Shown here: in pieces, positions 8,778 to 16,784 of the stretch
Position numbering within the stretch: position 1 is the first letter of the stretch
How the letters are laid out: each line of letters starts with the position of its first letter
Source: SCQP01 sp050747745
GTDB taxonomy: Bacteria > Acidobacteriota > Terriglobia > Terriglobales > SCQP01
Assembly (NCBI GenBank): GCA_050747745.1
Contig: JBOGKM010000048.1
Span: forward strand, 15,207 to 79,206
Direction of reading: 5' to 3'
Length of the DNA: 64,000 bases
The notes under the pieces: generated by a model
The model's input: the letters and a program-made list of their open reading frames with translations, nothing else
Databases searched by the model: none
Told to the model about the DNA's origin: nothing
Made by a program: the position numbers and the translations under genes

Positions 8778-8882
8778 CTACACCGGAGGGGCAGCGTGGC
8801 GCAACGGGGATTCGCCGGTGGCTGCCGGGTCGACCAAGCGCGACAGATGCGTTTTCGCGGCGCGGATCTTGGCCACCTTCAC
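8778..8882 (-). pseudogene. Truncated Phd/YefM-type antitoxin fragment
   Basis: GTG 8882 overlaps the engB stop codon (the TGA occupies 8881-8879). It opens a 34-residue frame, VKVAKIRAAKTHLSRLVDPA then ATGE, which matches the start of Phd/YefM antitoxins (xVxIxEAKTHLSRLVDxAAxGE). The expected VVIARxGKPVARLV continuation is missing; the frame ends after SPLRHAAPPV. No toxin gene follows. The engB end (GGAGGGGTGA) supplies a Shine-Dalgarno-like GGAGG, so translation remains possible. I regard it as a relic captured at the end of the operon. Confidence 0.5.
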
Positions 8883-9487
8883 CCCTCCGTGCCCTTCGGT
8901 GAGCTCAACTGAGCTTGATCTAGCAGGCGGCGGCGAAGTGCGGTGATGTTCTCGCCGGTGAGGGCGGAAACAGGTAGCGGCGTGGCGGCAAAGGCAGTGT
9001 CGAAGCGGCGGCAGGCGAGGGGGCGCTGGTTGCCGCTGAGGCGGTCCCATTTGGTGGCGACCAGCAGTAGCGTGTGGCCGTGGGCACGCAGCCAGGCGGC
9101 CATGTCCAAATCCAGGAGCTGGGGATCAAGGCGGGCGTCCACCAGCAGCAGCGCGAGGCGCAGCGTGTGGCGCTCCGCCAAATAGGCTTCGACCAGCGCG
9201 CCCCAGGCGAGGCGCTGGGCGCGGGCGGCGCGGGCGTAGCCGTAGCCGGGGCAATCGACCAGGCGCAGGCGGGCACCCTCGGACCGGAACAGATTCAGCA
9301 GGCGGGTGCGGCCGGGGGTGCGGCTGGTGCGTGCCAGATCGCTACGTCCGGCGAGGGCGTTCAGCAGGCTGGATTTGCCAACGTTCGAGCGGCCGAGCAA
9401 GGCGGCTTCCGGAATGCCGTCGCGAGGTAGATCGGCAAGCGAGGCGCAGGAGGTTTCGAAGCGGACGGCGAAGGAAGCCGGCGGCAA
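8879..9487 (-). CDS. engB: Ribosome biogenesis GTPase EngB/YsxC
   Basis: The 202-residue GTPase has the family's full set of motifs: G1 GRSNVGKS (32-39), the switch region SRTPGRTRLLN, G3 DCPGYGYA, G4 TKWD and a late SALTGENI. YsxC/EngB assists late assembly of the 50S ribosomal subunit. It starts 2 nt after the lon stop, so it is the last intact gene of the tig-clpP-clpX-lon-engB run. Length and motifs are normal. Confidence 0.95.
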   Translation of the reverse strand: MPPASFAVRFETSCASLADLPRDGIPEAALLGRSNVGKSSLLNALAGRSDLARTSRTPGRTRLLNLFRSEGARLRLVDCPGYGYARAARAQRLAWGALVEAYLAERHTLRLALLLVDARLDPQLLDLDMAAWLRAHGHTLLLVATKWDRLSGNQRPLACRRFDTAFAATPLPVSALTGENITALRRRLLDQAQLSSPKGTEG

Positions 9488-9489
9488 AA

Positions 9490-11883
9490 TTACTGATGCA
9501 GCTCGTGGCTGGTTTCGGGAGCGGGCATTGAAGTTTCGCCGGCGAGCTTGGGGATGGGTTGTTCGAGCGCCACCGCCAGGACCTGATCCATGGTTTCGAC
9601 AGGATGGATGGTGAGCAGGGCGCGGATGTTTTCGGGCAGCTCGGAAAGGTCCTTTTCGTTGTCGCGGGGCAGGACGATGGTGGTAATGCCATGGCGATGG
9701 GCGGCCATGAGCTTTTCCTTGACGCCGCCGATGGGCAGGACCTTGCCGCGGAGGGTGATTTCGCCGGTCATGGCGACGTCGTTGCGGACGGCGATACGGG
9801 TGAGGGCGCTGGTGATGGCGGTGGCCATGGTGATGCCGGCGGAGGGGCCATCCTTGGGGATGGCGCCTTCGGGGACGTGGATGTGGATGTCGAGATTGCG
9901 GTAGAAATCCTTGGGAAGGCCCAGGCGGTGAGCGCGGCTGCGGATGTAGCTCATGGCGGCCTGGGCGGATTCCTGCATGACGTCGCCCAGCTTGCCGGTG
10001 GTGGTGAGCTTGCCTTTGCCGTCCATGAGCGTGACTTCGGTGGAAAGGATCTGGCCGCCGACTTCGGTCCAGGCGAGCCCGGTGGCGAGGCCGATTTCGC
10101 TTTTTTCCAGTTCGTGGGGATCGTGGTACTTGACCACGCCCAGGAACTCCTCCAGGCTGGCCGGGGTGAGAGCGGCGGCGGCGGCGCGGCCCTGCTTGAC
10201 TACGCGGCGAGCCATTTTGCGGCAGACGTTGCCGATCTCGCGTTCGAGGTTGCGGACGCCAGCTTCGCGCGTGTAGCCGTCGATCAGGGCTTGCACGCCC
10301 GCATCGCTAAAGCTCAGGTTTCCGCTGGTCAGACCGGCGGCCTTGATCTGTTTGGGGATGAGAAAGCGGCGGGCGATCTCGCCTTTTTCCAGCTCGGTGT
10401 AGCCCGACAGGCGGATGACTTCCATGCGGTCCTGCAGGGCATGGGGAATGGTGTGGAGGACGTTGGCGGTGGTGATGAACATGACCTGGGAGAGGTCGTA
10501 ATCGAGGTCGAGGTAATGATCGTTGAAGGCGTTGTTCTGTTCCGGGTCGAGGACTTCCAGCAGGGCGGCGGAGGGATCGCCGCGGAAATCGGCGCTCATC
10601 TTGTCAACCTCGTCGAGGAGAAAGACAGGGTTGATGGTGCCCGCCTTTTTCATCATTTGCAGAATCTGGCCGGGAAGGGCGCCGATATAGGTGCGGCGGT
10701 GGCCGCGGATTTCGGCCTCGTCACGCACGCCGCCGAGGGAGAGGCGCACGAACTTGCGGCCGGTGGCGCGGGCGATGGACATGCCGAGCGAGGTTTTGCC
10801 GACGCCCGGAGGGCCGACGAAGCACAAGATCGAGCCCTTGGGGTTTTTGACCAACTGGCGGACGGCGAGGAATTCGAGGATGCGCTCCTTGATTTTTTCC
10901 AGGCCGTAGTGATCCTGGTTGAGGATCTTTTCGGCGCGGGTGATGTCGCGAATCTCCTTGCTGCGTTTGTTCCAGGGGACGGCGAGCATCCAGTCGAGGT
11001 AGTTGCGGGAGACGGTCGACTCAGCTGACATGGGGGGCATGAGTTCCAGGCGCTTGAGCTCCTGCTGGGCCTTTTCCTGAATCGGCTGGGGCATGCCGGA
11101 GGTCTCGATTTTTTTCTTCAGCTCGTCCAACTCGCTTTTCTCGCCGCGGCCGAGTTCCTTCTGAATCGCCTTGATTTTCTCGCCCAGGTAGTACTCGCGC
11201 TGCGCCTTTTCCATCTGGCGCTTGACGCGGTTCTGGATGGCGCGGTCGACGTTGAGCTTTTCCATCTCGATTTCGAGCAGCTCGGCGAGGCGGAGCAGGC
11301 GCGCGGTGGGGTCGAACATTTCCAGCAGCGGTTGCTTATCGCTGACCGGGAGGGCGAGATGGGCGGCCATGGTGTCGCTCATCTGACCGGGGTCGTCGGC
11401 GCGGACGGCGTTGAGCATGGCCTCGTAGTTGAGCGACTGGTTCTGCTTGACGAACTGCTCGAACAGCCCGGTGACTTTTTGCATGAGCTGTTCCAACTGC
11501 GGGGTGAGAACGGCGGGGCGGGCAGCGGCGGTGCGCAGGGCGGCGCGGAAATAGCCCTCCGTCTGGTCCACCGAAGCCATGCGGGCGCGCTCGACGCCCT
11601 CGACCAGGACGCGGATGTTGCCGTCGGGCAGGCGCACACTTTGGACGATGGTGGCGACGGTGCCGACCTTATGAATCTGCTCGGGCTGGGGTTCATCCTG
11701 GGCGGCGTCGTGCTGGGTGGCGAGGAAAATTTTCTTGTCTTCGACCAGGGCGGCTTCCAGGGCGCGCACGGAGGCGGCGCGGCCGACGACGAAGGGCATC
11801 ATCTGATGGGGGAATATGACCATGTCCCGGATGGGCATCATGGGCAGGTGGCGGAGCACAGCTTGGGATTTTTCTCGCGGCAT
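9490..11883 (-). CDS. lon: ATP-dependent protease La (Lon)
   Basis: The 797-residue LonA protein has an N-terminal substrate-binding domain (LPMMPIRDMVIFPHQMMPF), a coiled middle segment, and an AAA+ module with Walker A GPPGVGKT (357-364) and Walker B FLLDEVDK (421-428). The C-terminal protease holds the Ser-Lys dyad at Ser681 (KDGPSAG) and Lys722 (GGVKEK). It degrades misfolded and regulatory proteins in the cytoplasm. It lies 24 nt downstream of clpX and 2 nt upstream of engB in one transcription unit, a gene order shared with many bacteria. No heat-shock operator was recognised. Confidence 0.97.
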   Translation of the reverse strand: MPREKSQAVLRHLPMMPIRDMVIFPHQMMPFVVGRAASVRALEAALVEDKKIFLATQHDAAQDEPQPEQIHKVGTVATIVQSVRLPDGNIRVLVEGVERARMASVDQTEGYFRAALRTAAARPAVLTPQLEQLMQKVTGLFEQFVKQNQSLNYEAMLNAVRADDPGQMSDTMAAHLALPVSDKQPLLEMFDPTARLLRLAELLEIEMEKLNVDRAIQNRVKRQMEKAQREYYLGEKIKAIQKELGRGEKSELDELKKKIETSGMPQPIQEKAQQELKRLELMPPMSAESTVSRNYLDWMLAVPWNKRSKEIRDITRAEKILNQDHYGLEKIKERILEFLAVRQLVKNPKGSILCFVGPPGVGKTSLGMSIARATGRKFVRLSLGGVRDEAEIRGHRRTYIGALPGQILQMMKKAGTINPVFLLDEVDKMSADFRGDPSAALLEVLDPEQNNAFNDHYLDLDYDLSQVMFITTANVLHTIPHALQDRMEVIRLSGYTELEKGEIARRFLIPKQIKAAGLTSGNLSFSDAGVQALIDGYTREAGVRNLEREIGNVCRKMARRVVKQGRAAAAALTPASLEEFLGVVKYHDPHELEKSEIGLATGLAWTEVGGQILSTEVTLMDGKGKLTTTGKLGDVMQESAQAAMSYIRSRAHRLGLPKDFYRNLDIHIHVPEGAIPKDGPSAGITMATAITSALTRIAVRNDVAMTGEITLRGKVLPIGGVKEKLMAAHRHGITTIVLPRDNEKDLSELPENIRALLTIHPVETMDQVLAVALEQPIPKLAGETSMPAPETSHELHQ

Positions 11884-11907
11884 GAGGGGAACCGTAGACA
11901 GGCAGGG

Positions 11908-13176
11908 TTAGCCGGCTTTTTCCAGCGTAGGCAGCACGACTTCGCGCCGCTCGACCATCTCCCGGGTGACCTGGAACTCGCGCACGCGCTTTTGCTGGGG
12001 GAGGTGGTACATGAGATCGAGCATGAGTTCCTCCAGGATCATGCGCAGGCCGCGGGCGCCGACCTTGCGGGCCAGAGCCTCATCGGCGATTTGCTCCAGG
12101 GCGGAATCGTCAAAGCGCAGCTTGACATTTTCAAACTCGAACAGCTTCTGGTATTGGCGCACCAGGGCGTTGCGCGGGCGGGTGAGGATTTGGATGAGGG
12201 CGGCGCGGTCGAGATCATCGAGGACGCCGATGACGGGCAGGCGGCCGACGAACTCCGGAATGAGGCCGAACTTGATGAGGTCGGCGGGCTGGACCTGGCT
12301 CAGCAGGGCGGTATCCCGCAAGCGGACGGGTGCGTTAGCCACCTCGGCCTCGCTGCGGAAGCCCATGGCGCGCTTGCCGACGCGGCGTCCGATGGTCTTT
12401 TCCAGGCCGACAAAGGCGCCACCGCAGATGAACAGAATATTACTGGTGTCCACCGGGGTGAATTCCTGGTGGGGGTGCTTGCGGCCGCCCTGGGGCGGAA
12501 CGTGGGCCACGGTGCCTTCCAGGATTTTCAGCAGCGCCTGCTGGACGCCCTCGCCGCTGACGTCGCGGGTGATGGAGGGGTTTTCATCGCGGCGGGAGAT
12601 TTTATCGATCTCGTCAATATAGATGATACCGTGCTGGGCGCGGGTGACATCGCCTTCGGCGGCCTGGAGGAGCTTGAGAATGATATTTTCCACGTCTTCG
12701 CCGACGTAGCCGGCCTCGGTGAGGGTGGTGGCGTCGGCGATGGCAAAGGGGACATCGAGGACCTTGGCCAGGGTCTGGGCGAGCAGGGTTTTGCCGGTGC
12801 CGGTGGGGCCGACGAGCAGGATGTTGGCCTTTTGGAGTTCGACCTCGCTGGTGGTGCGCATGCGATTCATGTGCAGGCGCTTGTAGTGGTTGTACACGGC
12901 CACGGCGAGGCGTTTTTTGGTAGCATCCTGGCCAATCACGTATTCGTCGAGGAAGCTCTTCACTTCGTGCGGCTTGGGCAGGGTTTGCAGGGTGCGGGCC
13001 TGCGGTTCGGCGCGATCATCCTCGAGAATGGAGTTGCACACCGCAACGCACTCGTCGCAGATATAGGCGCGGGGGTACTCGTTGGGGCTGGAAATCAGCT
13101 TGGCCACCGCTTCCTGGCTTTTATGGCAAAACGAACAGCGTAATGATTCCGGGGATCCGTTTCGTGGTGGTTTCAC
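11908..13176 (-). CDS. clpX: ClpX unfoldase, ATPase subunit of ClpXP
   Basis: The 422-residue protein starts with the C4 zinc finger (Cys14, Cys17, Cys40, Cys43) that recognises substrates and adaptors. The AAA+ ATPase follows, with Walker A GPTGTGKT (123-130), Walker B IIYIDEIDK, and the pore and ClpP-binding loops (GYVGED, the LEGTVAHVPPQGGRKHP region, and an IGF-type loop replaced by AMGFRSE). It unfolds tagged proteins and feeds them to ClpP, encoded 49 nt upstream. Length and composition are normal for the family. Confidence 0.97.
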   Translation of the reverse strand: MKPPRNGSPESLRCSFCHKSQEAVAKLISSPNEYPRAYICDECVAVCNSILEDDRAEPQARTLQTLPKPHEVKSFLDEYVIGQDATKKRLAVAVYNHYKRLHMNRMRTTSEVELQKANILLVGPTGTGKTLLAQTLAKVLDVPFAIADATTLTEAGYVGEDVENIILKLLQAAEGDVTRAQHGIIYIDEIDKISRRDENPSITRDVSGEGVQQALLKILEGTVAHVPPQGGRKHPHQEFTPVDTSNILFICGGAFVGLEKTIGRRVGKRAMGFRSEAEVANAPVRLRDTALLSQVQPADLIKFGLIPEFVGRLPVIGVLDDLDRAALIQILTRPRNALVRQYQKLFEFENVKLRFDDSALEQIADEALARKVGARGLRMILEELMLDLMYHLPQQKRVREFQVTREMVERREVVLPTLEKAG

Positions 13177-13225
13177 AGCGTTTTCAACTCCCTGCGGCCG
13201 AGGCCCGCCGCGTGGGCTGCCTGAT

Positions 13226-13813
13226 CTATTTGTGCTTGGTTATGATATCGTCCACGATGCCGTATTCCTTAGCCTCGGGAGCGGTCATGATGAAATCGCG
13301 GTCCACATCGTGCTCGATTTTGGCCAGATCCTGGCCGGTTGCCTTCGCCAGGATTTCACTCGTCAGGGCGCGCATGCGCAGAATTTCTCGGGCGTGGATG
13401 TCAATGTCGCTGGCCTGGCCGCTGAGGCCGCCCATCGAGGGCTGATGGATGAGCACGCGCGCAGTGGGCAGCGCAAAGCGTTTGCCCTTGGCGCCGGCGG
13501 CAAGCAAGGTGGCGGCCATGCTGGCGGCCTGACCAATGCAGATGGTCGTGACATCGGGGCGGATGAACTGCATCGTATCGTAGATCGCCAGGCCGGCGGT
13601 GATGGAGCCGCCAGGACTGTTGATGTAGAGGGAAATATCCTTTTCCGGATCTTCAGCCTCGAGGAACAACAATTGGGCGGTCACCAGATTAGCGACGTTG
13701 TCGTCAATGGGGGTGCCGAGGAAGATGATGTTGTCGCGCAGCAGGCGCGAGAAGATGTCGTAGGCGCGTTCGCCGCGCGGGGTTTGCTCCACCACCATCG
13801 GGACCAAGCTCAT
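13226..13813 (-). CDS. clpP: ClpP serine protease subunit
   Basis: The 195-residue peptidase carries the catalytic triad Ser98 (GQAASMAA), His123 (RVLIHQPSMGG) and Asp173 (DVDRDF), plus the conserved YINSPGGS loop. Fourteen copies form the ClpXP chamber. The ATG overlaps the tig stop by 4 nt (13810-13813), so synthesis is coupled to trigger factor. It precedes clpX in the usual tig-clpP-clpX order. Confidence 0.97.
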   Translation of the reverse strand: MSLVPMVVEQTPRGERAYDIFSRLLRDNIIFLGTPIDDNVANLVTAQLLFLEAEDPEKDISLYINSPGGSITAGLAIYDTMQFIRPDVTTICIGQAASMAATLLAAGAKGKRFALPTARVLIHQPSMGGLSGQASDIDIHAREILRMRALTSEILAKATGQDLAKIEHDVDRDFIMTAPEAKEYGIVDDIITKHK

Positions 13814-15120
13814 GAGGATGCCCGTTCCTTTTCCGTCTGTGGTTCCCGCGCGAATCCGCCTTGCGAGGCGCTCTCCACCAGAAGCGCCAGCGTTTTGTCC
13901 TGCCGGATTCTGCTCTGAATCCTGTCCAAGCCACCATTGTCTGTCAATCGCGCGCGCACGGTCTCGGGCGATTGCCTGAGTTCGGCGGCGGCGCGCTGCA
14001 CTTCCGCCTCCACTTCCGCCGGAGTGGTTTCGATATGTTCCTGCTCGGCGATGCGGTTGAGCAGCAAGCCGAGGCGAACGTCCCGTTCCGCTTCCGCCTG
14101 ATGGCGTACACGCAGATTGGCCCAGTCCAGTTCCAGACGGCGCAGATCCACGCCCTGGCGCGCCAAGCCGTAGAGGTTACGCTCGATGCGGTCTTCGATG
14201 CGCTTATCCACCATCGCCTGGGGCACAGACAGGGTGACCTGCGCATCCAATGCCACCAGAACCTTGTCCTCCACCCCGTGCCGGGCTTCGTGCCGCCGCT
14301 GCGATTCCAGCCGCTGCCGCATCCACGCACGCGCCTCCTCGGCGGTGGTGGTGCCAATCGTGTCGGTAATGGCCGAGTCGGTTAGCGCAGGCAGCTCTTT
14401 GTTTTGGATGCCGTTCAGCTTGAGATGGTAGCGGCGGGTTTGACCGGCGATATCGCGGTCGGCGAATTCCTCTGGATAGTGGACTTCGAGATCGCATTCT
14501 TCGCCGACCTTCATGCCGCGCAGGGCTTGGCTAAACTCGGGCAGGGTGTCGGCGGCGCCGACCTCGATGGGGATCTCGTCGGCAGCGGCAGGTTCGGAGG
14601 CTGGGGCAGGCAAGTCGGTGCGCTGTGCGGCGACCAGGGCGACCAAGCCGTCTTCGGCGGTGGCAGCGTCGGCGGGAATCAAACGGCTGTGGCGCTGGCG
14701 CAGTTGTTCCAGGCCGGCATCCACTTCGGCTTCGCTGACCTCGAGCGAGGGAATATCGACTCGGATGCCTTTGTAGTCACCCAGCTCAAACGGCGGCACC
14801 ACTTCGAAGCTGGCCTTGAACTTCAGCGCCTGACCGAGCTCAAAGTTCAAATCGTTCAGCCGCGGGGTGGAAACCGGCTGGAGGCTTTCGCGCTCGAAGG
14901 CCGCGCGCAGGTGAGCGGGAACCAGCACTTCCAGCGTTTCCTCGCGTATCTTGGCGCTGAAATGCTGGCGAACGAGGCTGAGTGGGGCCTTGCCGGGCCG
15001 GAAACCGGCAATTTTGGCGCGCTTCTGAATGCCTTGGGCGACTCGCGTATATTCGCGTTCCACCTCGCCGGCAGGCACTTCCACTTCCACTTCGCGCACG
15101 CAATCCGTAGAGGCAGCCAT
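13810..15120 (-). CDS. tig: Trigger factor chaperone
   Basis: The 436-residue protein has the ribosome-binding signature GFRPGKAPLSLVRQHF near residue 41, a central FKBP-like region (residues about 155-240, with much-reduced active-site similarity) and a helical C-terminal chaperone domain. It binds the exit tunnel and shields nascent chains. First gene of the proteostasis operon. The -10 TATAAT (15134-15129) ends 8 nt before the ATG and there is no Shine-Dalgarno motif, so the mRNA is probably leaderless. The C-terminal tail (SASQGGFAREPQTEKERASS) is polar. Confidence 0.95.
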   Translation of the reverse strand: MAASTDCVREVEVEVPAGEVEREYTRVAQGIQKRAKIAGFRPGKAPLSLVRQHFSAKIREETLEVLVPAHLRAAFERESLQPVSTPRLNDLNFELGQALKFKASFEVVPPFELGDYKGIRVDIPSLEVSEAEVDAGLEQLRQRHSRLIPADAATAEDGLVALVAAQRTDLPAPASEPAAADEIPIEVGAADTLPEFSQALRGMKVGEECDLEVHYPEEFADRDIAGQTRRYHLKLNGIQNKELPALTDSAITDTIGTTTAEEARAWMRQRLESQRRHEARHGVEDKVLVALDAQVTLSVPQAMVDKRIEDRIERNLYGLARQGVDLRRLELDWANLRVRHQAEAERDVRLGLLLNRIAEQEHIETTPAEVEAEVQRAAAELRQSPETVRARLTDNGGLDRIQSRIRQDKTLALLVESASQGGFAREPQTEKERASS

Positions 15121-15128
15121 CGCTAGCG

Positions 15129-15134
15129 ATTATA
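15129..15134 (-). promoter_or_regulatory. -10 TATAAT of the tig operon, leaderless geometry
   Basis: A perfect TATAAT on the minus strand ends 8 nt before the tig ATG, and the gap reads CGCTAGCG. Transcription would begin at or next to the start codon. No good -35 box is visible 17 nt further upstream. Confidence 0.55.
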
Positions 15135-15150
15135 CCGCGCGCGGGGCTGG

Positions 15151-15167
15151 CCCTTGACGCCCAAGGG
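15151..15167. promoter_or_regulatory. Inverted repeat between divergent tig and reductase genes
   Basis: CCCTTG-ACGCC-CAAGGG is a perfect 6-bp inverted repeat in the 73-bp divergent intergenic region. It overlaps a TTGACG that could be a -35 box for the rightward gene. It could be an operator; no regulator can be named. Confidence 0.3.
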
Positions 15168-15193
15168 GAGCGGAACTGGTAACCTCAGAACGT

Positions 15194-16195
15194 ATGCAGG
15201 CCGTTCGCCTCCACTCCCATGGCGAGCCGAGTGTGCTCCGACGCGAGACCGCGCCGGATCCGGTGCCCGCAGCCGGCGAGGTGGTGGTGCGGGTGCGGGC
15301 GTGCGCGCTCAACCATCTCGATTTGTTCATCCGCCAGGGTATGCCCGGCGTCACCATCCACATGCCGCGGATACTGGGCTGCGACATCGCGGGCGAGCGC
15401 ACCGATACCGGCGAGCGGGTGGTGGTGGCGCCAGGGGCAGGTTGCGGGCGGTGCCATCTTTGTCTGGATGGGCGCGATAACGAATGCCGCCAGTACCAGA
15501 TGCTGGGCTACCAGCGCGACGGCGGCAACGCTGAGCTGGTGTCCGTGCCCGAGCGCTCGCTGCTGTCCATGCCGTCGCAACTGGACTTTGTGCCGGCGGC
15601 CTCGATCCCGCTGGTGTTTCTCACCGCCTGGAACATGCTGGTGCGGCGGGCGCAGATCCAGCCGGGGCAAACCGTGCTGGTGTGGGCGGCATCGAGCGGG
15701 GTGGGAATCGCAGCGGTGCAGATTGCGAAGCTGTTTGCATGCCGGGTTTTCGCCACTGCCGGAGGCGAGGCCAAGCTGGGGTTGGCGCGCGAACTGGGCG
15801 CGGATGAGGTCGTGGATCACTACGGCCAGGAGCCGGTTTCCCGCGCGGTAAAGCGCTGGGCGCCGGACGGGGTGGATATCGTGGTGGAACACGTCGGGCA
15901 AGCGAGCTGGGAGCAAAGCCTGCGCGCTCTGGCTCCCGGCGGAACTTTGGTGACGTGCGGGGCGACCACGGGCTACGAAGCTGCGATGGATCTACGTTTT
16001 CTGTTTTCGCGCCAACTGCGGCTACTGGGATCGTACATGGGCCGCCGTGCCGACCTCGATACGGTGTTGGAGCTGGTGCGTGGCGGACGGCTGCACCCCG
16101 TGGTGGATCGCACCTTTCCGCTCGCCGAGGCCGCGGCAGCGCACGCATACCTGGCCGCCAAGCGGCAATTCGGCAAGGTGGTGCTGGCGCTGTAG
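15194..16195 (+). CDS. Zinc-containing alcohol dehydrogenase / quinone reductase family (MDR)
   Basis: The 333-residue medium-chain dehydrogenase/reductase has the GroES-like N-terminal domain (CALNHLDLFIRQGMPG, LGCDIAGERTDTG). It has the structural-zinc cysteine cluster pattern (GAGCGRCHLCLDGRDNECRQ) and a Rossmann fold with AASSGVGIAAVQIAKLF. NADPH-linked reduction of a quinone, enone or aldehyde is the family role. The catalytic-zinc ligands are only partly matched, so substrate and metal dependence are uncertain. It is transcribed divergently from tig. Confidence 0.87.
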   Translation: MQAVRLHSHGEPSVLRRETAPDPVPAAGEVVVRVRACALNHLDLFIRQGMPGVTIHMPRILGCDIAGERTDTGERVVVAPGAGCGRCHLCLDGRDNECRQYQMLGYQRDGGNAELVSVPERSLLSMPSQLDFVPAASIPLVFLTAWNMLVRRAQIQPGQTVLVWAASSGVGIAAVQIAKLFACRVFATAGGEAKLGLARELGADEVVDHYGQEPVSRAVKRWAPDGVDIVVEHVGQASWEQSLRALAPGGTLVTCGATTGYEAAMDLRFLFSRQLRLLGSYMGRRADLDTVLELVRGGRLHPVVDRTFPLAEAAAAHAYLAAKRQFGKVVLAL

Positions 16196-16209
16196 CGGGT
16201 TCGCCGCGG

Positions 16210-16512
16210 CTAGCGCGCGTGCTTGTAGAACAGATCGGTGAGTTCGGCGTAGGTGGCGGTGGCGCGGGCGGCATCGCCCGAGCGCAGCGCGGAAGTGGCG
16301 CAATGCTCGAGATGGCGGCGCATCAACAGGCGGGCGACACCTCGCAGCGACTCCTGCACCGCCGAGATCTGGGTGAGCACGTCGGGGCAGTAACGGTCGT
16401 CCTCGACCATGCGCTGCAAGCCGCGCACTTGGCCTTCGGTGCGCCTCAGCCGCAACAGCACGGCGCGCTTCCCGGCCGCGGTCACGCCCTCCGCCTTGGC
16501 GGGCCGGCTCAT
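16210..16512 (-). CDS. csoR: CsoR/FrmR-family metal-sensing repressor
   Basis: The 100-residue protein starts at ATG 16512. The all-helical CsoR fold is recognisable from KRAVLLRLRRTEGQVRGLQR and the Cu(I)-ligand triad Cys42, His67, Cys71 (C-x24-H-x3-C), exactly the spacing of copper-sensing CsoR. It should bind the operator at 16728-16744 and release it when copper binds. Its ATG overlaps the copZ stop by 4 nt, forming a copZ-csoR unit. No copper-exporting ATPase lies nearby. Confidence 0.88.
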   Translation of the reverse strand: MSRPAKAEGVTAAGKRAVLLRLRRTEGQVRGLQRMVEDDRYCPDVLTQISAVQESLRGVARLLMRRHLEHCATSALRSGDAARATATYAELTDLFYKHAR

Positions 16513-16715
16513 GCCACCTCCGCGGTGTAGCCCTCTTCGCCGATGCGCTGCAGCAATTCCTGCGGCGTCACCCGGCCAGGCTCGTACTCCAGTTCTGCGG
16601 ATCCCACCGCGACGGTTCGCACCTTGACGCCCGGCGCGCTCCGCAGCGCCCGTTCGACGGCCGCCACGCAATGTCCGCAGCTCATGCCCTGGATGCGCAG
16701 ATGCAAGGATTGCAC
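16509..16715 (-). CDS. copZ: CopZ-like heavy-metal-binding domain protein
   Basis: The 68-residue HMA protein carries the GMSCGHC site with Cys13 and Cys16 near the N-terminus and a ferredoxin-like fold pattern through EEGYTAEVA. It should carry Cu(I) in the cytoplasm. I chose GTG 16715 because AAGGAGG (16727-16721) lies 5 nt upstream. It is the first gene of copZ-csoR and sits directly behind the CsoR operator. With no CopA pump in view, its partner is unknown. Confidence 0.88.
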   Translation of the reverse strand: MQSLHLRIQGMSCGHCVAAVERALRSAPGVKVRTVAVGSAELEYEPGRVTPQELLQRIGEEGYTAEVA

Positions 16716-16727
16716 GCGGTCCTCCTT

Positions 16728-16744
16728 ATACCCTAGTAGGGTAT
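16728..16744. promoter_or_regulatory. CsoR operator, perfect palindrome
   Basis: ATACCCTA-G-TAGGGTAT is a perfect 8-bp inverted repeat about one central base and resembles known CsoR boxes (TACCC...GGGTA). Its proximal edge overlaps TATAAG (16730-16725), a likely -10 of copZ-csoR, and abuts the copZ Shine-Dalgarno sequence. Repressor binding would block the promoter. Confidence 0.75.
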
Positions 16745-16784
16745 GATACCACGGGCCCGAGGCGGCTGCGGCCGAGGTGGAGAT

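Noticed and set aside
8640..8946. Overlapping plus-strand frames of 90-99 codons between the M20D gene and engB
   Set aside because: No family, no ribosome-binding site, and they overlap the engB end and the Phd fragment.
9559..13143. Long open frames on the plus strand opposite lon and clpX (489 and 603 codons)
   Set aside because: They mirror the codon structure of GC-rich lon, clpX and their boundary, are rich in Gly, Ala, Asp and His, and match no family. They are antisense shadows.
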